Shown in pieces: positions 1 through 6,795 of a stretch of 64,000 nucleotides of DNA (positions are counted from its first letter, which is position 1; each line of letters begins with the position of its first letter). Location of the stretch: contig NZ_JAASAF010000010.1 of NCBI RefSeq assembly GCF_012726195.1, forward strand, positions 124,001 to 188,000, given 5' to 3'. The notes under the pieces were generated by a model. It saw only the letters and a list, made by a program, of their open reading frames with translations. It was not told where the DNA came from and ran no database searches. This stretch comes from Rhodococcus sp. HNM0563. GTDB taxonomy: Bacteria; Actinomycetota; Actinomycetes; Mycobacteriales; Mycobacteriaceae. A program made the translations under genes and the position numbers.

Positions 1-95
1 GCGGTGCTGCCGTCCTGCTCGCCTCGACCGTCTTGACGTGGTTCATCCGCGAGCGGCGAGCAGCGGCGCTTGAGCCGACGTTGCAGCCGAACTGA
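1..95 (+). CDS. C-terminal fragment of a membrane transporter, probably MFS
   Basis: Reading from base 3, an open frame gives about 30 residues ending in TGA at 95. It starts inside one hydrophobic helix (GAAVLLASTVLTWFI), followed by a short basic tail (RERRAAALEP). That is the usual end of a major-facilitator drug-efflux permease of the 14-helix kind: last helix, then a positively charged cytoplasmic tail. The gene starts outside the window, so the family call rests on shape only. A strong hairpin follows about 20 bases after the stop, which fits the end of a transcription unit. Confidence 0.45.
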   Translation, partial: GAAVLLASTVLTWFIRERRAAALEPTLQPN

Positions 96-114
96 ACTCC
101 TACTGTCGAGCTCA

Positions 115-160
115 CCCGCGCCCGCTGTGCCTTTGCTCGGCCACAGTGGGCGCGGGCTTC
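115..160 (+). terminator. Hairpin terminator after the transporter fragment
   Basis: A 15-base arm at 115-129 (CCCGCGCCCGCTGTG) pairs with 142-156, with one G-T wobble and a 12-base loop. CTTCTGTCT follows. There is no true U-run, as is common for actinobacterial terminators, but the stem is very stable and sits right after the stop codon at 95. Confidence 0.6.
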
Positions 161-215
161 TGTCTCGGACTGGCCGGATATCAATAGTGCTCCGCAACGC
201 ACCCGCCCAGCTGGC

Positions 216-719
216 GTGCAGATGATCCTCCCCGAGGGCAACGCCGGGACGGATGCGTACCTGGTCAAGCACATCGACCAACTTTCCGATATCCAGAGTG
301 CCCGGAGATGGCTGGAAGTCACGGGAGCTCAACTCGGCAGAGCCGACTGCGCATGGGGCGTCGACACAAGGCGACTCCTGCTACTGCGCAATACCAGTGC
401 CATCACATCTACCTCGCCGGGAAGTGGCTCATTGACCCACCGCAACACTGCGGCGTCGTCGACATCCTCCGGGGCCACCGACGTCCTTCCCGAGGTTCCC
501 GCTCCCGCGCGCCCCTTGCTCGCCCGCCCGCCGCACACGGCCCTACCGGACCCGCCGACCGCCACGCAAGAGGAAAACCCGCCCTTGCCTGGCGCCTGTC
601 GAGTCTGCCGCACCGACAACGGTGCCCTGCGCGTGCTCACCGGACACCACCGCCCACCGGCCCCTCGCCGAACAGGCGGCACCTGGAACCGCTACGCCCC
701 CGGCGACCACGGCCAGTGA
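216..719 (+). CDS. Doubtful hypothetical ORF
   Basis: A 167-codon open frame of no recognised family. Its second half is rich in Pro, Ala and Thr and contains a CRVC pair (around residues 127-130) that could be half of a zinc site. Other frames over the same bases are also open, as expected by chance at this GC content, and no convincing ribosome site precedes the start. Codon third positions in the second half are fairly GC-rich, so a short real gene within it is possible. It may instead be decayed sequence between the transporter and the KfrA-like gene. Confidence 0.2.
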   Translation: MQMILPEGNAGTDAYLVKHIDQLSDIQSARRWLEVTGAQLGRADCAWGVDTRRLLLLRNTSAITSTSPGSGSLTHRNTAASSTSSGATDVLPEVPAPARPLLARPPHTALPDPPTATQEENPPLPGACRVCRTDNGALRVLTGHHRPPAPRRTGGTWNRYAPGDHGQ

Positions 720-809
720 CGAACCACTCTCAACCGGATCGCATACCGACTACCGAAAAACGGTCTCTGCCAGTCCGCAACCCCTGGATGCGCGGTCGGC
801 GGTGCGTCG

Positions 810-865
810 CGGCCCCGCCGAAAGGCCCTCCCCCGAGGGGTGCGCAGTTTTCGGCCCCGCCGAAA
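810..865. repeat. Pair of 14-bp direct repeats, 42 bp apart
   Basis: CGGCCCCGCCGAAA occurs at 810-823 and again at 852-865, a start-to-start distance of 42 bp (four helical turns). The second copy is also part of a small hairpin, TTTCGGC at 849-855 against GCCGAAA at 859-865. They lie just before the 13-bp inverted repeat and the AT-rich leader of the KfrA-like gene. Helically phased repeats suggest cooperative protein binding; the binder is unknown. Confidence 0.6.
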
Positions 866-867
866 TC

Positions 868-900
868 CTGATCGTCATAAGTGGGGATTATGACGATCAG
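868..900. repeat. Perfect 13-bp inverted repeat, operator-like
   Basis: CTGATCGTCATAA at 868-880 and its exact reverse complement at 888-900 flank a 7-base spacer. The arms are AT-rich compared with the GC-rich sequence to the left. The element is 186 bp upstream of the ATG of the KfrA-like gene. KfrA-family proteins bind their own promoters, so an autoregulatory operator is the simplest reading. An attenuator or a partition/replication site are alternatives. Confidence 0.65.
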
Positions 901-1086
901 AGCGTTTCCATGCGTGATTGTGCATGTGAGTGCTCATGTTGTAACGAAACAGTTCATAGTCAGAACCCTATCGACCGATAAGACCTTTCTAACTGCCCTT
1001 TTAGTATTTAATAACATTTCATTTCCGATTTCGTTTCGTGTTATGTACGCTTATCTCATGATCGGAGAAGGTCGAGAGGGAATCGA
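901..1086 (+). promoter_or_regulatory. AT-rich leader and promoter region of the KfrA-like gene
   Basis: This stretch is markedly AT-rich (for example TTTTAGTATTTAATAACATT around 1000-1019), unlike anything else in the window. It contains a small perfect dyad, TATCG-AC-CGATA, at 969-980, and a possible -10 hexamer TTATCT near 1051. A ribosome site, GAGAGGG, lies six bases before the ATG at 1087. Low GC here fits a promoter or origin-like region, or acquired DNA. No tRNA or small RNA was recognised. Confidence 0.5.
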
Positions 1087-2133
1087 ATGAGCGAAACGAC
1101 GAATACGGACCCCGCGGCACGCGCAGAAACCGAAAAACCGCGCGTCGGCCGACCCCGGAAATACGACTCCCCCGCCGATCGGGTCCGCGCCCACCGCGAA
1201 CGCGCGCGGCGCCGCAAGGAAGCCGAACAACTCGCCGAACTCACCGACCCCGCCACACCGATCGAGGCGTCAGCGAACCTCACCGCCGCGGTCACCGCAC
1301 TGCGCACCCTCACCGCGGCGAGCATCGAGCAACACACCGCCGTCGCCACCCAGATCACTGCGGCCCTCGACAAGCTCACCGATCCCGGGGCGCTCGACGC
1401 GCAACTGCACCGGACCGCCACCGAACTCGCCAAGGTCAAGGCCGACGCCGACGCGAAGATCGCCCGCCTCAAAGAGCAACTCACGCAGGCCACCGATGAC
1501 CGCGACAACGCCGACGCCGCCGTCGAGGCCGTCGACCGCGAACTGTCCGACGCGCGCGTCGCGCATGACGAGCAGATCCGCACGCTCGAATCCGCGCATC
1601 ATGACGAACTGACACGCCTGCATGACGAGCACGCCGATGTTCTGCGCCGGCACCGAGACGAGCACGCCGCCGCGATCGCCGAGTACGAACAGAACGTCGA
1701 CGGCCTGCACGCGACGATCGCCACACAACGCGAACATCTCGACGCGGCGACAATCGAACGCGACCGGCTTCGCACCGAGGTCGGTGAGCATCGCGACCGG
1801 CTCTCCCGCGCCGAAACCGCAGCCGAACGCGCCCGCGCAGACACCGACCGGCACGCCGCGACCATCGACCGCCTCGAATCCGACCTCGGTCTCGAACGGA
1901 CCCGCGTCGCCGAGCTCCGCGATGCGCTCGAAGACGCCCGCGTCACCTCCGCCACCGCGCGGGCCGCAGAAACCGCCGCCCGCGACCGCGGCGACGAACT
2001 GCGCGCCGAAGCCACTGCGCTGCGTGCCGAACTGTTTGCGCTCCGAGCCGACGCCGAGACGAACCGCACGGAACTCACCCGCCTGCGCGCGGCCACCGCC
2101 CAGTCCCCGGACGGACACGATCCCTCGGAGTAG
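1087..2133 (+). CDS. KfrA-like DNA-binding coiled-coil protein
   Basis: 348 residues. The N-terminus has an AT-hook-like motif, VGRPRKY (about 20-26), followed by a very basic stretch (RVRAHRERARRRK). From about residue 60 to 335 it is almost unbroken charged heptad sequence rich in Ala, Glu, Arg, Asp and Thr, predicting a long coiled coil. That layout, a small DNA-binding head plus a long alpha-helical tail, is that of plasmid KfrA and similar nucleoid-associated or partition-accessory proteins. No enzyme motif is visible. Start: ATG with GAGAGGG upstream. The upstream region carries direct repeats, a perfect 13-bp inverted repeat and an AT-rich tract, consistent with autoregulation. It may mark an integrated plasmid-type element. 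The family call is by architecture, not by alignment. Confidence 0.6.
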   Translation: MSETTNTDPAARAETEKPRVGRPRKYDSPADRVRAHRERARRRKEAEQLAELTDPATPIEASANLTAAVTALRTLTAASIEQHTAVATQITAALDKLTDPGALDAQLHRTATELAKVKADADAKIARLKEQLTQATDDRDNADAAVEAVDRELSDARVAHDEQIRTLESAHHDELTRLHDEHADVLRRHRDEHAAAIAEYEQNVDGLHATIATQREHLDAATIERDRLRTEVGEHRDRLSRAETAAERARADTDRHAATIDRLESDLGLERTRVAELRDALEDARVTSATARAAETAARDRGDELRAEATALRAELFALRADAETNRTELTRLRAATAQSPDGHDPSE

Positions 2134-2387
2134 GACCCGGCCGGACAGCTGCTCGCAGCACAGGCGTCTCAGCATTCTCGGTGACGATGCCCCGAGCCGT
2201 GTGGGCCCCGCGAGGTCTGGACCCCGTCCCCAGGACAGGGTCATCATGGAGAGGTGACCCGCTCACGGACCATCGACCGCGGCGCATTTCATGGCCGCGC
2301 GAGCCCACTCGGCACGGGCGATCCCGCGTTCACCGAAGCTCTCCGTGAGCACCGTCCCATTCACCGAACACCGGAAGGAATGGCACC

Positions 2388-4577
2388 GTGTCCAAGAGCG
2401 AAAGCGAAAACCCGGCGATCGCGTCCCCCACACCGACAGCGCACCGACCCCGCACGATCCGTGACTGGTGGCCCGACCAACTCGATCTGAGTGTGCTCCG
2501 TCCGCAGTCTCCCGCGACCGACCCGATGGGTGTGGACTTCGACTATCCGACCGAGTTCGCGTCCCTCGACGTCGATGCACTCGAACGGGACATCGTCGAG
2601 GTGATGACGACGTCGCAACCGTGGTGGCCCGCCGACCACGGCCACTACGGTCCCCTGTTCATCCGGATGAGCTGGCATGCCGCAGGCACCTATCGGATCG
2701 CCGACGGTCGCGGCGGCGGTGGCCAGGGCGCACAGCGACTCGCGCCGCTCAACAGCTGGCCGGACAACGCCAGTCTCGACAAGGCGCGACGGTTACTGTG
2801 GCCGATCAAGAAGAAGTACGGCAGGAAGATCTCCTGGGCCGACCTGATCATCTTCGCCGGTAACTGCGCCTACGAATCGATGGGTTTCACGACCTTCGGG
2901 TTCGGGTTCGGCCGCGAGGACATCTGGGAGCCGGACGAGGTGTACTGGGGTCCGGAGGACACCTGGCTCGGCGACGAACGCTACAGCGGCGAACGGGAAC
3001 TGGCCGGTCCGCTCGGTGCGGTGCAGATGGGACTGATCTACGTCAATCCCGAAGGCCCCAACGGCACCCCGGACCCGATCGCCGCGGCCGTCGATATCCG
3101 CGAAACGTTCGGGCGGATGGCAATGAACGACCTCGAGACCGCCGCGTTGATCGTCGGCGGCCACACCGTCGGCAAGACACACGGCGCCGGCCCCGCCGAC
3201 CTGGTCGGCCCCGAACCCGAAGCCGCCCCCATCGAACAGCAGGGCCTCGGCTGGAAAAGTGCCTACGGCACCGGGGTCGGTGGTGACGCGATCACCAGCG
3301 GTCTGGAAGGTACCTGGACCCCGACCCCCACCTTGTGGGACAACTCGTTCCTCGAAACCCTCTACCGCTACGAGTGGGAGAAGACGACGAGTCCTGCCGG
3401 TGCGTTCCAGTGGATTCCGAAGGACGGGGCCGCGACCGATGCGGTGCCCGATGCGCACGACCCGTCGAAACGGCATCCGCCGGTGATGCTCACCACCGAT
3501 CTATCGTTGCGCTTCGACGAGATCTACGGTCCGATCACCCGCCGCTGGCTCGATCATCCCGAGGAACTCGAGACCGAATTCGGTAAGGCCTGGTACAAAC
3601 TGCTGCACCGCGACATGGGGCCGATCACTCGCTATCTGGGCCCGCGGATCCCCGAAGCACAAGTGTGGCAGGACCCGGTGCCCGCAGTCGATCACCCGCT
3701 CGTCGGCGACGACGAGGTCGCCGCATTGAAGCAGATGATCCTCCACTCGGGGCTGTCGATCCGGCAACTGGTCACCACGGCCTGGGCGGCCGCGGCGAGC
3801 TACCGCGGCACCGACAAGCGCGGCGGCGCCAACGGAGCTCGGCTGCGACTCGCCCCGCAGAAAGATTGGGAGGTCAACGAACCGGCCGCCGTGGCGGAGG
3901 TCATCGTGGTGCTCGACCGGATCCGGCAGGAATTCGACGACCGGCAGAGCGGGGACACGAAGATCTCACTCGCCGACCTCATCGTCCTCGGCGGATGCGC
4001 CGCCGTCGAACAGGCCGCGGTCGCGGCCGGACACGACATCACCGTCCCGTTCACACCGGGACGCACCGATGCCACACAGGAGCAGACCGACGCGGAGTCT
4101 TTCGCGGTGCTCGAACCGAAGGCGGACGGATTCCGCAACTATCTGCGGGCCGGCGAGAAACAGCCACCGGAACGGTTGCTCCTCGATCGAGCGAACCTGC
4201 TGACCTTGACAGCACCCGAGATGACGGTGCTGCTCGGTGGAATGCGCGTGCTCGACACCGCTCACGGCGGAGCGTCCCACGGGGTGCTGACGGACCGACC
4301 CGGAATGTTGACCACCGATTTCTTCGTGACCATCACGGACATGGATATCGAATGGTCCCCCTCGAGCAGCGAGGAGCACATCTACGAGGGACGTGACCGG
4401 GTCACCGGCCGGTCCCGAGGAACCGCGACCGCCGTCGATCTCGTCTTCGGATCGCACTCACAGCTGCGCGGTATCGCCGAGGTGTACGCCTGCGACGACG
4501 CGCAGCCCCAGTTCGTTCGAGATTTCGTGGCGGCCTGGGACAAGGTGATGAACCTGGATCGGTTCGATGTCGCCTGA
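2388..4577 (+). CDS. katG: Catalase-peroxidase KatG
   Basis: 729 residues, normal for the family (about 740). Bifunctional haem enzyme removing H2O2 and oxidising peroxidatic substrates in the cytoplasm; in mycobacteria it activates isoniazid. The distal site Arg93-Trp96-His97 is in [11 protein letters not shown]. The Met-Tyr-Trp crosslink residues are Trp96, Tyr218 and Met244, and the proximal haem ligand is His259 in [10 protein letters not shown]. Ser304 matches M. tuberculosis Ser315, the common isoniazid-resistance site, and is wild type. Start is GTG at 2388 with GGAAGGA eight bases upstream. No furA-like regulator gene precedes it, unlike mycobacterial furA-katG; the 254-bp gap from 2134 shows no gene. 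Its end faces the dehydratase gene 15 bp away. Confidence 0.97.
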   Translation: MSKSESENPAIASPTPTAHRPRTIRDWWPDQLDLSVLRPQSPATDPMGVDFDYPTEFASLDVDALERDIVEVMTTSQPWWPADHGHYGPLFIRMSWHAAGTYRIADGRGGGGQGAQRLAPLNSWPDNASLDKARRLLWPIKKKYGRKISWADLIIFAGNCAYESMGFTTFGFGFGREDIWEPDEVYWGPEDTWLGDERYSGERELAGPLGAVQMGLIYVNPEGPNGTPDPIAAAVDIRETFGRMAMNDLETAALIVGGHTVGKTHGAGPADLVGPEPEAAPIEQQGLGWKSAYGTGVGGDAITSGLEGTWTPTPTLWDNSFLETLYRYEWEKTTSPAGAFQWIPKDGAATDAVPDAHDPSKRHPPVMLTTDLSLRFDEIYGPITRRWLDHPEELETEFGKAWYKLLHRDMGPITRYLGPRIPEAQVWQDPVPAVDHPLVGDDEVAALKQMILHSGLSIRQLVTTAWAAAASYRGTDKRGGANGARLRLAPQKDWEVNEPAAVAEVIVVLDRIRQEFDDRQSGDTKISLADLIVLGGCAAVEQAAVAAGHDITVPFTPGRTDATQEQTDAESFAVLEPKADGFRNYLRAGEKQPPERLLLDRANLLTLTAPEMTVLLGGMRVLDTAHGGASHGVLTDRPGMLTTDFFVTITDMDIEWSPSSSEEHIYEGRDRVTGRSRGTATAVDLVFGSHSQLRGIAEVYACDDAQPQFVRDFVAAWDKVMNLDRFDVA

Positions 4578-4592
4578 GCTCGCGGCGATCGA

Positions 4593-5579
4593 TCAGCCCA
4601 GGTCGGAGAGCGCGGTGTTGGCGCCGCAGAGAACCACGCACAGGGTTCGGCCCGCTGTCTCGGTGACCGTCCCGGCCAGAATCGGTGCGAGCGCCGCCGC
4701 CGTGCCGTGTTCGACGACAATGCGTAGCTCGTCCCACAACCAGCGTCGCGCGGCGACGATAGCGGCGTCGTCGGCGACGAGACTGCCGATGCGGCCACTG
4801 CTCGCCGCAGCCCACGCGAGGTTCCCGATGCGGGTGGCACCGAGCGAATCGGCGGCGATGCTGTCCACCTCGATATCGATCGGTGTTCCCGCGGCCAGCG
4901 CATGGTGCAGGGCTGCAGCACCGGTCGGTTCGACGCCGTGGATCACGTCGGTGTCGCGGACACCCGCGGTGATCCCGGCAACCAGGCCCCCACCCCCGAC
5001 TGCGACAAGACACTCCATGGGCGTGCTTACCTGTTCCGCCAGCTCGAGCGCGATGGTGCCGGCGCCGGCGACGATGTCCGGGAGGTCGTAGGCGTGCAAC
5101 GTCAACGCACCGAGTTCACCGGCGAGAGTGGCGGCGTGCGCTGCAGCGTCGGCGTAGGACGAACCCATCCGGTGCACCGTCGCGCCGAGCCGCTGCAACC
5201 GGTCGAGTTTGGCCTGCGGCACGGTCTCGGGGACGACGACGGTGCACGGGGTGTCCCAGTATCGGGCCGCCCAGGCCGCACCGATCGCAGCGTTGCCGCC
5301 CGAAGCGATGAGCACACCCGCGGCGGGCAGCGTGCCGTCGTCGCGGGCGCGCCCGACCGCGTTGAGGCTGCCGCGCACCTTGAACGACCCGCCGTGCTGC
5401 AAGTATTCGAGCTTGAACACCACCTCGAGTGGGCCGGTCGGGGTGGGCACCGTCGCCGCTAGGACCGGCGTGCGGTGCACGATCGGGGAGATACGGCGGG
5501 CGGCAGCGAGAACGGCCGGTCGGGCGACGGCCGCGAACGACTCGGCTGCCACGTCGGGGGTATCGGGATGAACACTCAC
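4593..5579 (-). CDS. PLP-dependent threonine/serine dehydratase-like enzyme
   Basis: About 328 residues of the fold-type II PLP family (threonine dehydratase, serine racemase). The Schiff-base lysine is in GGSFKVRGSLNA, the phosphate-gripping Gly-rich loop is VGGGGLVAG, and the substrate-side loop is ASGGNAA, a variant of the usual S-x-GNHA-Q. Lack of a C-terminal ACT domain and the length suggest a catabolic or biosynthetically minor dehydratase, not the regulated IlvA. Likely reaction: deamination of L-threonine or L-serine to a 2-oxo acid and ammonia. The start is uncertain: I chose the GTG at 5579 (preceded by GGGTGG); an in-frame GTG at 5594 is also possible. It is a single gene, convergent with katG. 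Confidence 0.85.
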   Translation of the reverse strand: MSVHPDTPDVAAESFAAVARPAVLAAARRISPIVHRTPVLAATVPTPTGPLEVVFKLEYLQHGGSFKVRGSLNAVGRARDDGTLPAAGVLIASGGNAAIGAAWAARYWDTPCTVVVPETVPQAKLDRLQRLGATVHRMGSSYADAAAHAATLAGELGALTLHAYDLPDIVAGAGTIALELAEQVSTPMECLVAVGGGGLVAGITAGVRDTDVIHGVEPTGAAALHHALAAGTPIDIEVDSIAADSLGATRIGNLAWAAASSGRIGSLVADDAAIVAARRWLWDELRIVVEHGTAAALAPILAGTVTETAGRTLCVVLCGANTALSDLG

Positions 5580-5648
5580 CTGTACACAATCCACCCGATC
5601 AGCCCGAATTGCACAATCGCGAGCGTAGTCCGCACCGCAAGTCCGTCA

Positions 5649-5720
5649 TCGGGATGGCCTCGGCCGAGAACATCCCGAAGTGCCGGATCCCCGCTCGCTG
5701 CAGCAGTGAGCGGGGATCCG
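5649..5720 (-). terminator. Tandem hairpins ending the tat-helY unit
   Basis: Two perfect inverted repeats lie between the DUF4333 stop and the dehydratase gene. One is TCGGGATG (5649-5656) with CATCCCGA (5671-5678). The other is a 13-bp stem, 5684-5696 with 5708-5720 (core GGATCCCCGCTC), around an 11-base loop. The second lies 18 bp past the stop of the minus-strand operon, where a terminator is expected. No T-run follows. Confidence 0.6.
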
Positions 5721-5737
5721 AACGAGATGTGGGAGGG

Positions 5738-6652
5738 TCAGTTCGGGCGGCTGACCTCGTAGGTGCCGTTGTCGTCGGTGAAGGTCAACGTCACCGACCG
5801 GTGCTGCCCGTCGACGGTGAGGGTGCATTCGAAGCTTGCCCCGGCCTCGACCTTCTGATCACCCGGGCAGGACACGTCGCCGACCTCCTGAGCGCCGTAC
5901 GACTCGGTGAGAACCTGCGCCACGCCGGCCTGCGCGGCCTCGGAATCGAGGGTGGTACCGCCGCCGAGTGTCATGAACCCGATCACCACGGCGATCACCA
6001 CCACGAGCACACCGACGCCGCCGAGGATCAACGGCAGCTTCGAGCGAGTCCCCCCGGGTGTTCCGTCCGGGTTGTGCGGCGGCTGCCACGGTCCGCTACC
6101 GGGTTGCTGTTGCTGTTGTCCCCACCCGGGTTGACCTCCCTGCCCGGGGGCCGGCTGCTGCCAGGGTTGTCCGGGCTGTCCCTGCGGGGGCCACTGCTGT
6201 CCGCCCATCTGACCCGGCTGCTGTCCGGGCTGTCCCCACCCGGGCTGAGCCGACGGCGTGGTGGGTGCGCCCCAGGGCTGTGGACCGGTGCCCGCAGGGC
6301 CAGGGGCACCCCACTGCGGGGCCTGCTGACCCCACTGGTCGTTGGACTGTGGGGTCTGTCCACCGTGTGGTGCGCCCCACGCGGACGCTCCGCCCTGACC
6401 GGGCTGTTGTTGCTGTCCCCACTGCTGGTGCGGTTCCTGCCCCCACTGTTGCGTGGGCGCTGCGGACGGGTCACCGGTCGGCGCCCCACCACCCCACTGT
6501 TGTGTGGGCGCTGCAGCATCGCCTCCCGGGGCACCCCACTGCGGCGTCGGTGTCTGCGGCGATGCAGTCTCGGCGCCGGACGGGGGCGGGGCCCACGGGT
6601 CGCGGGCCTGCTCGTTCCCGTTCGGGTCCTGCGGTTCGTTCGGGCCGGTCAT
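5738..6652 (-). CDS. Pro/Gln-rich membrane protein with C-terminal DUF4333 domain
   Basis: About 304 residues. Residues 1-200 are low-complexity Gly/Pro/Gln sequence with many QWG or PWG units (PQWGAPGG, TQQWGG, HQQWGQQ). One transmembrane helix follows (LPLILGGVGVLVVVIAVVIG), then an outer DUF4333 domain carrying VSCPGDQKVEAGASFECTL, whose two Cys are probably disulphide-bonded. Topology: disordered N-terminus inside, DUF4333 outside. M. tuberculosis has a similar protein directly after helY (Rv2091c), so order is conserved; the function is unknown. The start is the ATG at 6652, with GGAGG five bases upstream, chosen over the ATG at 6664. It is probably the last gene of the tat-helY unit. 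Position and architecture are seen; any role at the envelope is inferred. Confidence 0.85.
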   Translation of the reverse strand: MTGPNEPQDPNGNEQARDPWAPPPSGAETASPQTPTPQWGAPGGDAAAPTQQWGGGAPTGDPSAAPTQQWGQEPHQQWGQQQQPGQGGASAWGAPHGGQTPQSNDQWGQQAPQWGAPGPAGTGPQPWGAPTTPSAQPGWGQPGQQPGQMGGQQWPPQGQPGQPWQQPAPGQGGQPGWGQQQQQPGSGPWQPPHNPDGTPGGTRSKLPLILGGVGVLVVVIAVVIGFMTLGGGTTLDSEAAQAGVAQVLTESYGAQEVGDVSCPGDQKVEAGASFECTLTVDGQHRSVTLTFTDDNGTYEVSRPN

Positions 6653-6795
6653 TGTCGCCTCCACTCGGCATCGTTCATAGGTTCAGCGTAATGCTCACCA
6701 GCGCTCGGTCCCCCGTGTGGCAGCGGCCGTATCAAATCACACATACCGGACGGGTGGGGAGACCACCCACGTCTCGGCCCCGGCAGCCTGGGCAC

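Noticed and set aside
1270-2247. 325-codon minus-strand frame opposite the KfrA-like gene
   Set aside because: Composition (Gly/Val/Phe rich, no motifs) is that of antisense to Glu/Ala/Arg coiled-coil codons.
5429-6691. 420-codon plus-strand frame opposite the DUF4333 gene, and similar long frames opposite other genes
   Set aside because: Gly/Leu/Arg-rich antisense shadows of GC-rich genes, with no domain, ribosome site or sensible start.
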